Below are positions 33,692-41,440 of a stretch of DNA of 44,931 nt, in pieces. Position numbers and translations under genes: made by a program. The notes beneath the pieces were generated by a model. That model saw nothing but the letters and a program-made list of their open reading frames with translations. It had not been told where the DNA came from and made no database searches. The stretch comes from Chloroflexota bacterium (GTDB lineage: Bacteria; Chloroflexota; Anaerolineae; Anaerolineales; Villigracilaceae), in NCBI GenBank assembly GCA_021787595.1, contig JAJYLQ010000027.1:1-44931 (forward strand). Direction: 5' to 3'. Every line of letters starts with the position of its first letter. The stretch's first letter is position 1.

Positions 33692-35230
33692 TCATGGACC
33701 TATGTGTGTTGGGCATTTCACGCCAACAGAAATGCACGTGCAAAGCGTGGAGCAGAAAACCAAATTCCGCTGGCTGCAAATCTGATCATTCAAACTGCAG
33801 GTGTTCCCGCAAAACGATGGGCTTACACTCTCGATCTGCGCCGGGACGTTGACCGCGTTCGCGCTGGGCAGGCAGACATAATGCCCTTTTGCATCTTGTG
33901 TTTGAACGGTTCCGACCGGGCAGGCGGGATAATTCGGCCCGGTGCCAGACACATTGATGCAGCAATGATGAACCGGATCATAATAGTTGCCGGGGGTGCA
34001 ATCCAGGCCGGTGGTGCGGCCCCCGATCCATTGGCAAATGCCGGTGGCCGCGTCCAGCTGATAATGCGCCAGGCAGGTTGTGGCTGTGATTCCTGTATAA
34101 GTGCAGCTGGATGTCATCACCGCCGTGGAGGCGTTTGTGCATTTGAATTGCAGCGGATACGAACCCGGCGTGCCGGAAATCAATTTGCATCCGCCGATGC
34201 CGCCAAAGGAGGCGTTCGGATCATTCGGATGATCATCCTTGAACGTCACGATCGCGCCGCCGCCTGCAGGACAGCTCTGTGTGGTGGAATCAATCGAGAT
34301 GACCGGGCAATCTGTTGTAACGGATGAAAGCTGGGATGCGTCCGCTGTCGAAACGAGCTGGCAATAGGGCGCGTAATAAGTTGGATCCGTGACCACGCAG
34401 CGGAATCCAAGATCGCGGCGATGTTCGCCGGATGAGGCAAAGAAACGCGTGTAAGCCGCCACTTGTCCGGGATTGCTTCGGTAGCTGGATGAACGAATCA
34501 CGCGCGAGCCGCCGGTATCCGGGCCGGTTGGGTCTTGGGTCGGACTGCTTTTGTAATACAACGCGTCGTACCAATCCGCGACCCATTCGAAGACGTTGCC
34601 TTCCATATCGAGCGCGCCGTAATAACTTTTGCCTTTTGGATATTTTGTCACTTCGGTGGACTGCCCCACGCAATTATTGAAGTTCAAGAGATCACAGGAT
34701 GGATCATTGCTGCCCCACGGGTATTGATTTCCATCCGGTCCGCGCGCGGCTTTTTCCCATTGCGCTTCGGTCGGCAGGCTGCCGTTGACAAAATTGCAAT
34801 ACGCCGCGGCCTGGTCATACGTGACGCCGACGACGGGATCATTTCTGGATGCAAAATCGTTGTAGCCCAGATCATCAACTTGATTCGGCGGCGTGCACTG
34901 ACCTTGTGCCACACAAAGAGAATACTGTTCATTCGTAACCTTGTTGGCATAGATCCAATAAGCACTCAATGTGACAGTATGCTGGTAATTGTCCGTTCCG
35001 CTGTCGCCCATGATGAATGAACCGGATGGGACCGCAACAAGCGCCGCACCATCTGTGTACGTCATGCTCGAGCCGACCTGCATCGGCGCGGAAAGATCGA
35101 GCGGGGCGAGCGTCGGCGTGGGCGGAACACGCGTCGGCGTGGGCGGCACCGGCGTGGATGCAGGCGCGCAAGAGGCAAGAAGCAGCATAATTACCGGGAC
35201 AATCCAGCTGAGTTTTTTCATGTTTGCCAT
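33692..35230 (-). CDS. SUMF1/FGE-domain lipoprotein with Cys-rich tail (2)
   Basis: Same layout as the downstream gene: MANMKKLSWIVPVIMLLLASC signal with lipobox, PPTPTRVPPTPTL spacer, and the SUMF domain (PSGSFIMGDSG, DPVVGVTYDQAAAYCNFVNGSLPTEAQWEKAARG, ALDMEGNVFEWVADWYD, RRDLGFRCV). The tail is cysteine-containing (HHCCINVSGTGPNYPACPVG) and differs in detail from gene 1. ATGs at 35230 and 35221 are both possible; the earlier one has GAAGGT ahead. Further upstream in-frame codons would run through a palindromic repeat and are rejected. Tandem duplication is the simplest origin of the pair. Confidence 0.82.
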   Translation of the reverse strand: MANMKKLSWIVPVIMLLLASCAPASTPVPPTPTRVPPTPTLAPLDLSAPMQVGSSMTYTDGAALVAVPSGSFIMGDSGTDNYQHTVTLSAYWIYANKVTNEQYSLCVAQGQCTPPNQVDDLGYNDFASRNDPVVGVTYDQAAAYCNFVNGSLPTEAQWEKAARGPDGNQYPWGSNDPSCDLLNFNNCVGQSTEVTKYPKGKSYYGALDMEGNVFEWVADWYDALYYKSSPTQDPTGPDTGGSRVIRSSSYRSNPGQVAAYTRFFASSGEHRRDLGFRCVVTDPTYYAPYCQLVSTADASQLSSVTTDCPVISIDSTTQSCPAGGGAIVTFKDDHPNDPNASFGGIGGCKLISGTPGSYPLQFKCTNASTAVMTSSCTYTGITATTCLAHYQLDAATGICQWIGGRTTGLDCTPGNYYDPVHHCCINVSGTGPNYPACPVGTVQTQDAKGHYVCLPSANAVNVPAQIESVSPSFCGNTCSLNDQICSQRNLVFCSTLCTCISVGVKCPTHIGP

Positions 35231-35252
35231 TAACAATACCTTCGCCATTTGT

Positions 35253-35275
35253 GGGACAATTTGCCAAATTGTCCC
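35253..35275. repeat. Short palindrome GGGACAATTTG / CAAATTGTCCC
   Basis: Perfect 11-base arms around one central C, upstream of SUMF gene 2. It may be an operator for that gene or a dispersed palindrome; it recalls GTAGGTCAA/TTGACCTAC at 1752-1770. Confidence 0.7.
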
Positions 35276-35395
35276 TACGTTCGCCGCTCCAGATACCGCA
35301 TTGGCGGGGGGATTGATTAACAGAATTATATCTCTCTGGAAATCCTGTTTTTTGAAATTAAAAAAGGCTGGGAAGAAACTCTCGGCCTTTTGCTT

Positions 35396-35434
35396 ACCGC
35401 TTCCCATCCCGCGAAGCGCGGGATGGGAAGCGGT
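35396..35434 (-). terminator. 18-bp perfect hairpin downstream of etfA
   Basis: ACCGCTTCCCATCCCGCG (35396-35413) and its inverse (35417-35434) flank AAG. A second GC-rich hairpin (GCCCGCC with GGCGGG, 35435-35474) lies nearer to etfA. No T-run is obvious, so these may be repeats acting as a terminator of the etf operon. Confidence 0.55.
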
Positions 35435-35483
35435 GCCCGCCGAAGGCTCGCTGTTCTTTGCGAGCAGGGCGGGTGGGGGTCCG

Positions 35484-36512
35484 TCACTTTCCCAACTTCT
35501 TCTTGAATGCTTCCGTCAATGCAGGGACAATCGCGAATAGATCTCCGACCACGCCATAACGCGCAACTTTAAATATTGGCGCGTCGGGATCTTTGTTGAT
35601 GGCGATGACCAGTTTCGCAGAACGGATTCCGACGATGTGCTGGATCGCGCCGGAGATTCCACATGCGATATACAAATCCGGCGCGACAACTTTTCCGGTC
35701 TGGCCGACCTGATGCGAATATGGAATGTAACCGCCGTCCACCGCGGCGCGCGAAGCGCCGACCGCGCCGCCCAAAACTTTGGCGAGTTCGCCGACCAATT
35801 CAAAGCCCTGGTGCGCGCGCCAGATTTCGGCCTGCTTTTCGTCCATGCCCGCGGGTGGAGTCAGCGATGGATTATTCGAAACGCCGCGCCCGCCGGAAAC
35901 GATCACGCCCGCGTCGGTCACGCTCACAGCCTGCTCGGCCATTTCATAACCTTCGACCGTGGTTGGCGAATCCGTTTTGGCTGCGACTTTCGTCGCGGTT
36001 CCCGAACGCGATGCATCCTGCGTTGGACGCGGGAAGGCGCGTGCGCGTAACGTCGCGATGACCGGCTTGCCGGAGCAAACCACTTTTTCGTTCAGCTTGC
36101 CTTCGTAGATCGGTCGCGTCGCAATGATGTTGAGCGAAGTCGAAGCATCGCCTTCAAGAGATAATCCAATCAAATCAACCAACACGCCTGTGTTCAAGTC
36201 CACCGCGCACATGGCGGCCATCTCGCGGGTGCGCGTCGTTGTCGGTAACAGAATCAAATCCGGAGTCCCGGATGAAGCGAGCGCGGATAGCGTGGATGCA
36301 AACGATTCGGCGCGGTAATCCGTCAGCGCGGGATCGTCCACAGCGAGAACTTCGTCCGCGCCAAATTCAAACGCGGTCTTGACCAACGCGTCGAGCCCCG
36401 AACCGAAGATCAACGCGGCCGCGCTTCCAAAACTTTTTGCAACACCAAGCGCTTCCCACGAAGCGGGCTGAACCTGGCCTTTGAAGTGATCAATGTAAAC
36501 AAAGGTTTTCAT
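35484..36512 (-). CDS. etfA: Electron transfer flavoprotein alpha subunit
   Basis: Starts MKTFVYIDHFKGQVQPASWEAL; the ATG at 36512 overlaps the etfB stop, so the pair is coupled. The C-terminal FAD domain has VSGGRGV, GAVGASRAAVDGGYIPYSHQVGQTGK and LYIACGISGAIQHIVG, then AINKDPDAPIFKVARYGVVGD, which are the family hallmarks. With EtfB it forms the FAD/AMP heterodimer that takes electrons from acyl-CoA dehydrogenases and passes them to the membrane or to other flavoenzymes. An acyl-CoA dehydrogenase gene is 3 kb away. No ETF:quinone oxidoreductase is visible in the window. Confidence 0.95.
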   Translation of the reverse strand: MKTFVYIDHFKGQVQPASWEALGVAKSFGSAAALIFGSGLDALVKTAFEFGADEVLAVDDPALTDYRAESFASTLSALASSGTPDLILLPTTTRTREMAAMCAVDLNTGVLVDLIGLSLEGDASTSLNIIATRPIYEGKLNEKVVCSGKPVIATLRARAFPRPTQDASRSGTATKVAAKTDSPTTVEGYEMAEQAVSVTDAGVIVSGGRGVSNNPSLTPPAGMDEKQAEIWRAHQGFELVGELAKVLGGAVGASRAAVDGGYIPYSHQVGQTGKVVAPDLYIACGISGAIQHIVGIRSAKLVIAINKDPDAPIFKVARYGVVGDLFAIVPALTEAFKKKLGK

Positions 36513-37282
36513 AGCACCTTCTCCGCGAGAATTTTGTCGGCAAGTTGTCCGGCGATCTCCGCCGGGTCTTCGCCGCTGATGATTTCGCAGGTCACATCGC
36601 GGCTGGGCGGCGTGATGAGTTCGAGACGACTCACGATTTGCGCGGGTGCGCTGACACCGAGGTCGCTCGATGCCCAAATAGGAATATTGGCTTTGGACGC
36701 TTTGCGGATTCCCATGAACGACGGATAGCGCGGCTCGCCGATGCTTTGCACAACGCTGATGACGGCGGGCAAGTTGGCTTTGACGTTCTGCCGGCCTTCT
36801 TCGATGACGCGCGAAACCTGTACGCTTCCATCCTGGACTTTGATCTGCCCAGCCAACCCGAGCATCGGCCACCCGAGGATGCGTGCCGTTTGCGCGGCGG
36901 TGAGACCGGAACCATCGTCGAGCGTCTGGCGGCCAAACACAACCATGTCTACGCCGCCGACCTTTTGAATCGCGGCCGCGAGGACGCGCGCCGCGCCTTG
37001 CGTGTCGAGCGCGTCGAGCGCCGCGTCCGAGACCAGGATGGCATCGTCCGCGCCCATGGCGAGCGCGTGTTTGAGCGCCTCCTTCGCGGATTCAGGCCCA
37101 ATGCACAACGCGGTGACTGTAGAACCATTGACGGCTTCCTTTTGCTGAAGCGCGCCTTCGACGGCGTACTCATCGAACGGGTTGATCACCAGCGGCGATT
37201 CTCCCCATGATACTTGCCCGTTCTCGGCTTTGATCTTCGCTTCCGAGTCAGGGACTTGTTTAATGCAGGCAATGATTTTCAA
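36509..37282 (-). CDS. etfB: Electron transfer flavoprotein beta subunit
   Basis: Starts with a TTG codon at 37282 that overlaps the TGA of the preceding gene (TTGA), with AGGAGA just ahead, giving MKIIACIKQVPDSEAKI. Characteristic parts: NPFDEYAVEGALQ, ALAMGADDAILVSD, VDMVVFGRQTLDDGSGL (AMP/FAD-binding loop) and LPAVISVVQSIGEPRYPSFMGIRKA, the recognition loop facing the partner dehydrogenase. 257 residues, normal size. Whether it belongs to the bifurcating class cannot be decided by eye. Confidence 0.95.
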   Translation of the reverse strand: MKIIACIKQVPDSEAKIKAENGQVSWGESPLVINPFDEYAVEGALQQKEAVNGSTVTALCIGPESAKEALKHALAMGADDAILVSDAALDALDTQGAARVLAAAIQKVGGVDMVVFGRQTLDDGSGLTAAQTARILGWPMLGLAGQIKVQDGSVQVSRVIEEGRQNVKANLPAVISVVQSIGEPRYPSFMGIRKASKANIPIWASSDLGVSAPAQIVSRLELITPPSRDVTCEIISGEDPAEIAGQLADKILAEKVL

Positions 37283-37893
37283 GTTGTTTCTCCTGTTGAA
37301 GATTGTGGTTTGATAATTTGATCTTTTATTAATTCATTTACAAATTCTTTGATTTGAGCAGGTTCGCAAGCTTTGTTCGTTTCAGGGTCAAAGACAATCC
37401 CATGTTTATGACAATAATAGAGTTTTTCCCATCTTGCTTTGTATGTTTCCCAAAATGGTAGTTCAGTAGATTCAATCCTTGCATCACGTTTGTTAATAGC
37501 AATTATTGCAATCATACTGCCCAATGTGAAAAGAATTCCAAATGGCAAGGCGCATCCAAGAGAGTCGTAATTAGCATTGCTGAGTGAACCAATGACCATT
37601 GAAATACCGATAAGAACCAAAAACAGAAACAAGACTATTAGGATTGTACCGTTACAAGAATTTGAAAAGATTTTTTGGGGTCGCATAGGCAGGGCAAGCA
37701 TTTTTGCTAGTGCTGTGCTTGAACCTCCGCTGAGAGTGGTATATCCTCCAGCACTGCCAATCTTTCCGTCAGAATATGTTACCGCCCCTGTTGGCCCCGA
37801 AAAACTTCCTGTTGATGTTCCACCTGCGACAACCGCTGATACTCTTTGAATCGAGTTGTCATTTTCACATTGAGGGCAAACAATTGTGGGCAT
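37279..37893 (-). CDS. Zinc-ribbon membrane protein coupled to etfB, unknown function
   Basis: N-terminal MPTIVCPQCEND is half of a zinc ribbon. A Gly/Ser/Thr-rich stretch (30-60) follows, then two membrane segments (about 83-104 ILIVLFLFLVLIGISMVIG, and 112-132). A cytoplasmic tail has WEKLYYCHKHGIVFDPETN, whose Cys/His could complete the metal site or be a second one. I recognise no named family, though similar zinc-ribbon membrane proteins with YYC..HG.VF tails occur in many bacteria. Its stop overlaps the etfB start, so it is translated with the ETF genes. It is less GC-rich than etfBA. Confidence 0.7.
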   Translation of the reverse strand: MPTIVCPQCENDNSIQRVSAVVAGGTSTGSFSGPTGAVTYSDGKIGSAGGYTTLSGGSSTALAKMLALPMRPQKIFSNSCNGTILIVLFLFLVLIGISMVIGSLSNANYDSLGCALPFGILFTLGSMIAIIAINKRDARIESTELPFWETYKARWEKLYYCHKHGIVFDPETNKACEPAQIKEFVNELIKDQIIKPQSSTGETT

Positions 37894-37916
37894 TTCTCCT
37901 CCTTAGTGTTCAAATA

Positions 37917-38210
37917 CTAGCCGAAATATTCTGTGGATAAATCTTTCCACTCGGGATTTGTGCTGTTTATTAAGTCAATTTTCTTTTGTCGAGAACCGCC
38001 TTTGATTCTTTTCTCTTCAGCGATAGCCTCTTCAATTCGATTTGTTACTTCAAAGAAAACCAACTTATTTATATTATAGCGTTTTGTAAATGTGCCGCCT
38101 TTTCCATTCTTATGTTCCAGAACTCTTCGCTGCAAATCATTGGTTACACCGGTATATAAAACGGTGTTGTATGCGTTGGTCATTATGTAAACGCAGTATT
38201 GTCTTTCCAT
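37917..38210 (-). CDS. GIY-YIG nuclease-domain protein (UPF0213-like)
   Basis: 97 residues: YCVYIMTNAYNTVLYTGVTNDLQRRVLEHKNG contains the GIY-YIG core strands (VYI and LYTGVT), the catalytic Arg of QRRVLEH, and the downstream Glu of EEAIAEEKRIKG. Proteins of this short type are abundant; their cellular role is mostly unknown, with DNA repair and mobile-element origin both suggested. Low GC relative to the etf genes. Stand-alone with its own spacing, ~23 bases after the next gene's end. Confidence 0.86.
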   Translation of the reverse strand: MERQYCVYIMTNAYNTVLYTGVTNDLQRRVLEHKNGKGGTFTKRYNINKLVFFEVTNRIEEAIAEEKRIKGGSRQKKIDLINSTNPEWKDLSTEYFG

Positions 38211-38226
38211 AAAACAAAAAGTCCTC

Positions 38227-38331
38227 TGTCATTGCGAGCGAAGCGAAGCAATCTCTTCGATTGAAGTTCATTCCGTTTAATTGGGGATTGCTTCGTCGTG
38301 GCGCTTACCGCGCCACTCCTCGCAATGACAT
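38227..38331. repeat. Dispersed repeat of the TCATTGCGAG type, copy 3
   Basis: TGTCATTGCGAGCGAAGCGAAGCAATCTC at the left and GGGGATTGCTTCGTCGTGGCGC, then CTCCTCGCAATGACA, at the right. It overlaps the last codons of the DinB-like gene. Confidence 0.9.
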
Positions 38332-38892
38332 TTGTGCCTTTGCCTGCCGCATGATCTCGCTGATTTGCTCAAGATGATCGGATGCATGTTTCAATCCTGA
38401 AGCGAATCTCGAAACAGGCGTGTGGGGCAGTGCGCCCGCGATGGGAACGTAGGTGTTATCCATGTGCGGCGGGTCGGGCCACATATCCAACGCGGCGAGA
38501 CACATGCGGCGTGATTCTTCCATCCGTGTGCGGCAGAATGCAATCGTTTTCACTTCTTGAAATGGCACTTCCCAACGCGAGCGTCCGTGGAATTCCACGC
38601 CGCGGGCGAGTTCCTGTGAAATGGATGCCGACTCTTCCATTGATGCGGTCACATGCACGATCACGTGGCCGAGAGTCCATGCCAGCTCGGCTTCGCCTTC
38701 TTTGGCGAACGTGTCGTGCGCGTTCGGGTCAACGGGCTGGAAGATAACGTCCGCGTTGGTGGCGTTCTGAATACGCCGCAGAATCTCATCGCACATTTCA
38801 TTGAGTTCGCGGCGCAGATCGTCTTTGGTCAAGCCTTTGACCAGATCTTGTAAAGTGATTTTCTTTTCTCGAACCGATTGAAAATCTAACAT
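38305..38892 (-). CDS. DinB-like four-helix protein
   Basis: Starts MLDFQSVREKKITLQDL. The DinB/YfiT-type metal-binding His pattern is visible: one His in the WTLGHVIVHVTASMEES helix and others in KHASDHLEQISEIMRQ at the C-terminus. These proteins bind a divalent metal in a four-helix bundle and many are thiol-dependent transferases; the specific reaction is unknown. The last nine residues (MSLRGVAR and the preceding Gln) are encoded by the repeat at 38227-38331, so the natural C-terminus has been replaced or extended. Confidence 0.78.
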   Translation of the reverse strand: MLDFQSVREKKITLQDLVKGLTKDDLRRELNEMCDEILRRIQNATNADVIFQPVDPNAHDTFAKEGEAELAWTLGHVIVHVTASMEESASISQELARGVEFHGRSRWEVPFQEVKTIAFCRTRMEESRRMCLAALDMWPDPPHMDNTYVPIAGALPHTPVSRFASGLKHASDHLEQISEIMRQAKAQMSLRGVAR

Positions 38893-39042
38893 TTGTTTTC
38901 TCTTCGGCTTTTCACTACAACGGACACGAAGGAGCGCAAAGGAAAAGATTTAAAAACCTTTGTGTCACTTTGTGCCCTTCAGGGTTAAAGTTCTTTCACC
39001 CTTGCCAAAAAGCTTCATCATGAGACCTGCAACGGTTTGTTC
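38893..39042. other. Spacer with CACGAAG-type repeat words
   Basis: GGACACGAAGGAGCGCAAAGG and CCTTTGTGTCACTTTGTGCC form a loose inverted repeat. No gene, promoter or clear terminator seen. Confidence 0.4.
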
Positions 39043-39399
39043 CTATTCGGCCTCGCGCGGTTCCAACACCAAACTAATACCTTTGAGAATCTCGCGCATT
39101 TTTTTAGGAGAGAGCGCTCCGATATATTCTCCCAATTGAGATTTGTCTACTGTAAAGATTTGTGTTACGTTTACTACGCTTGCTTTGGGAAGATTCGCTT
39201 CGCTTTTATCAAGTAGAACATTCCCTGGTGCTTCGGCGCGTTTCAGGTTTGATGTCAGCGCACAAACAACAACGGTTCTGATTTGACTTTGGTTAAACAG
39301 GTTGTTCTGTACAACCACGTGCGGGTGACTGTAGCCCGGCTCCGAACCTGATGGCTCTTCCAATTCCACCCAATAAATATCGCCCTGATTAATTACCAT
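39043..39399 (-). CDS. mazF: PemK/MazF-type endoribonuclease toxin
   Basis: 118 residues with the PemK/MazF barrel pattern: NQGDIYWVELEEPSGSEPGYSHPHVVVQNNLFNQS, then TVVVCALTSNLKRAEAPGNVLL and SVVNVTQIFTVDKSQL. The GSEPGYSHPHVVV loop and the LTSNLKR region match the RNA-binding and catalytic surface of MazF, which cleaves mRNA at short sequence sites. It overlaps the upstream antitoxin by seven bases, so the two are made together. Confidence 0.92.
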   Translation of the reverse strand: MVINQGDIYWVELEEPSGSEPGYSHPHVVVQNNLFNQSQIRTVVVCALTSNLKRAEAPGNVLLDKSEANLPKASVVNVTQIFTVDKSQLGEYIGALSPKKMREILKGISLVLEPREAE

Positions 39400-39647
39400 T
39401 GCCCCTCCACAATACGGCGATGTGGTTTCTTCGATTTGCGGCGCAAAGTTTGTTCAACCTTATCAGGTTCATCTGCATAAGCCGCGTTGATCTTTGCCAG
39501 CAATTCCTTATTCTCATGTTCCCGAATGAAATCTTCCAATGCAAGCACGAATAAGCGACTGCGCGAGACTTTCATCTTGCGGGCAAGGATGTTGGCTTGT
39601 TCAAACAACGACTTTTGAATTGAGATGGCGGTTTTTATGTTCTCCAT
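39393..39647 (-). CDS. mazE: MazE-type antitoxin, ribbon-helix-helix
   Basis: 84 residues. The N-terminal IKTAISIQKSLFEQANILARKMKVSRSRLFVLALEDFI is a ribbon-helix-helix DNA-binding dimer motif; the C-terminal DKVEQTLRRKSKKPHRRIVEGQW is the charged toxin-binding tail. It should block the MazF partner and repress its own promoter, and inverted repeats are visible there (39663-39679). The overlap with mazF supports one operon. Confidence 0.9.
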   Translation of the reverse strand: MENIKTAISIQKSLFEQANILARKMKVSRSRLFVLALEDFIREHENKELLAKINAAYADEPDKVEQTLRRKSKKPHRRIVEGQW

Positions 39648-39662
39648 TTGTTATACCTTTCT

Positions 39663-39701
39663 TTATACCATTAGTATAACAATCGGTTGGCTACTGGTCA
39701 A
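39663..39701 (-). promoter_or_regulatory. mazEF promoter with overlapping operator
   Basis: On the minus strand TTGACC (39701-39696) and TATACT (39678-39673) have a 17-base spacer. TTATAC and GTATAA (39663-39668, 39674-39679) form a 6-5-6 inverted repeat covering the -10 box, and another TATAAC half-site lies at about 39651-39656. This is a good autoregulatory site for the RHH antitoxin. Confidence 0.82.
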
Positions 39702-39735
39702 TGCCCGAACATCAACTTTCTAACTTTCCAGCCTG

Positions 39736-40962
39736 CTAACTTTGCCATGTCTTCTCATCGTACGCGGGCAATTCGCAGCGCAAAGGTTTATCTGATCTTT
39801 CATTGAGCGCGTAGCCAGCTTGAATCAAAGTCTGAATTTCGGAACTGCCTTCGTAGATCATTGCGCCGCGTGCATTGCGCAGATAACGTTCCACATCATA
39901 TTCGTCGCTGTAACCGTACGCGCCGTGGATTTGAATCGCTTCGTTGGCCGCGCTGAAGGATGCTTCGGTTGCGAACTTTTTGGCATAGGACGTTTCCCGC
40001 GTACATCGTTTTCCCTGGTTCTTCAACCAGCCAGCTTGATAATAAAGCAATCGTGCGATCTCGTAATCCTGCGACATCTTCGCGATTTTCTCTTGAATGA
40101 GTTGGTGTTCCGCAATTGGCTTGCCAAAGGTTGTGCGCGTCTTGGCGTATTTCACGCTGGCCTCCAGCGATGCGCGAATAATTCCCGTTGCGCCGGATGC
40201 AACCGTGTAACGTCCGTTATCGAAGGCGGACATTGTGATCTTGAATCCCTCGCCTTCTTCGCCGATGCGATTTTCCACTGGAACTTTTACGTCTTGAAAT
40301 GAAACCCAACCCGTCGAACCCGCGCGCACGCCGAGCTTGCCATGAATGTCGCCGCGCGTCACGCCCGGCGAGGAAAGGTCAACGACGAAAGATGAAAGTC
40401 CCTCGGATGGTTTCTTCGCCTTCGTGTCGGTCTTGACCGTGACCATCACATAATCCGCTTTGGACGCCAGCGAAATCCACATCTTCTCGCCGTTCAGGAT
40501 GTAGAAGTCGTCGTGCCCCTTCGGGGTACTTTCACGTTTTGCGGATGTTCGCATCGCAGCCACATCGGACCCCATGCCGGATTCCGTAAAAGCGCCGCAC
40601 CCGATCTTTTCGCCTCTTGCCAGCGGCACGAGGAACTTCTGCTTTTGCGCCTCCGAGCCCCATTGAAACAGAGTCATGGCACAAAGTCCGGTATGAACCG
40701 ACATGACGACGCGCAGGTGCGTGTCCACAGCCTCGAGCTCTTCGCAGGCCAGTCCAAGCGAAAGATAATCCATGCCTTGGCCGCCATACCGGACGGGGAA
40801 GGGCAGACCGAGGATGCCAAGTTCGCCCATGCGTTTGGTCACCCACGGAATTGGCTCCTGTTTGCGGTCGTGTTCTTTGATAACCGGCGCGACTTCCTTT
40901 TGCGAAAAGCCGCGCACCATCTTTTGGGTCATCTGATGTTCGGGCGAAAGGTCGAAGTCCAT
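39736..40962 (-). CDS. Acyl-CoA dehydrogenase
   Basis: FAD-dependent alpha,beta-dehydrogenation of acyl-CoA, electrons going to ETF. Starts MDFDLSPEHQMTQKMVRGF at 40962, where family members start; an in-frame codon at 41004 lies in the promoter. FAD/substrate motifs: GCGAFTESGMGSDVAAM, WISLASKADYVMV, RTTFGKPIAEHQLIQEKIAKM and QIHGAYGYSDEYDVERYLRNARG. The catalytic base is Glu371 in MIYEGSSEIQ. Chain-length preference cannot be read. It fits with etfBA and the thioesterase in a fatty or branched acyl-CoA pathway. Confidence 0.95.
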   Translation of the reverse strand: MDFDLSPEHQMTQKMVRGFSQKEVAPVIKEHDRKQEPIPWVTKRMGELGILGLPFPVRYGGQGMDYLSLGLACEELEAVDTHLRVVMSVHTGLCAMTLFQWGSEAQKQKFLVPLARGEKIGCGAFTESGMGSDVAAMRTSAKRESTPKGHDDFYILNGEKMWISLASKADYVMVTVKTDTKAKKPSEGLSSFVVDLSSPGVTRGDIHGKLGVRAGSTGWVSFQDVKVPVENRIGEEGEGFKITMSAFDNGRYTVASGATGIIRASLEASVKYAKTRTTFGKPIAEHQLIQEKIAKMSQDYEIARLLYYQAGWLKNQGKRCTRETSYAKKFATEASFSAANEAIQIHGAYGYSDEYDVERYLRNARGAMIYEGSSEIQTLIQAGYALNERSDKPLRCELPAYDEKTWQS

Positions 40963-40987
40963 GCGATGCTCCGAAAAAGTTTCCGGT

Positions 40988-41028
40988 ATTATATCCCAAA
41001 TCAACCAATTCTACCGACCGTTCGGTAG
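40988..41028 (-). promoter_or_regulatory. Acyl-CoA dehydrogenase promoter with TetR-type operator
   Basis: On the minus strand TATAAT is at 40993-40988. At the -35 position lies CTACCGACCGTTCGGTAG (41011-41028), a palindrome with 7-base arms and 4-base centre, in the style of TetR/AcrR-family sites that control fatty acid breakdown genes. There is no good -35 hexamer. No regulator gene is nearby. Confidence 0.7.
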
Positions 41029-41042
41029 GCATCTTGGAGAAT

Positions 41043-41081
41043 AAAAAATGCCCGTTAGATGCAGCGTGCCATCCAACGGGC
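41043..41081 (-). terminator. Terminator of the 40-residue membrane protein gene
   Basis: GCCCGTTAGAT (41050-41060) and ATCCAACGGGC (41071-41081) pair with one mismatch. Read on the minus strand it is followed by ATTTTTTAT. Confidence 0.85.
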
Positions 41082-41103
41082 TAGGGAAGGTGGATGTCGT
41101 CAA

Positions 41104-41226
41104 TCATGATTTCTTCTCGACACCCATGTTGCTCAACTCGTCGGGGTTGATGTTCTCGACGAGCAGGTCCGCGCCGGAGAGGGCGAGGAACAAGAGCAAG
41201 CAGACGATGATCGCCAGCATAAACAT
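41104..41226 (-). CDS. 40-residue single-span membrane protein
   Basis: Not a long ORF, but convincing: AGGAGG (about 41238-41233) stands seven bases ahead of the ATG at 41226, and a strong terminator follows the TGA at 41104-41106. The product starts MFMLAIIVCLLLFLALSGAD, a membrane helix (residues 3-18), followed by a short charged tail (VENINPDELSNMGVEKKS). It may be a regulatory or stabilising subunit of a membrane complex; I know no homologue. A TATAGT (41252-41247) is a possible -10 box. Confidence 0.68.
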   Translation of the reverse strand: MFMLAIIVCLLLFLALSGADLLVENINPDELSNMGVEKKS

Positions 41227-41440
41227 AGCTCCTCCTTTTCCTGACTACTATAACGATTCTCGATGCCAAAAGATACATCCCCCATCAGTACTGCTATGAA
41301 TTTGCTATACAGTAACGACCGGGGAGAACCAGCAACGAGGAGATGACAGTTTTTGTCCCTCATGACTGATTCGATTTTATGATGCGAACATTTCGAACAG
41401 ATGAAAAAGATATGTATGGATTGTTGGCCTGGGGAGTGCT
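41227..41440. other. Intergenic stretch without recognisable gene
   Basis: Apart from the Shine-Dalgarno and a possible -10 of the small membrane protein gene (41247-41252), I see only scattered short ORFs with no family signature. Confidence 0.5.
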
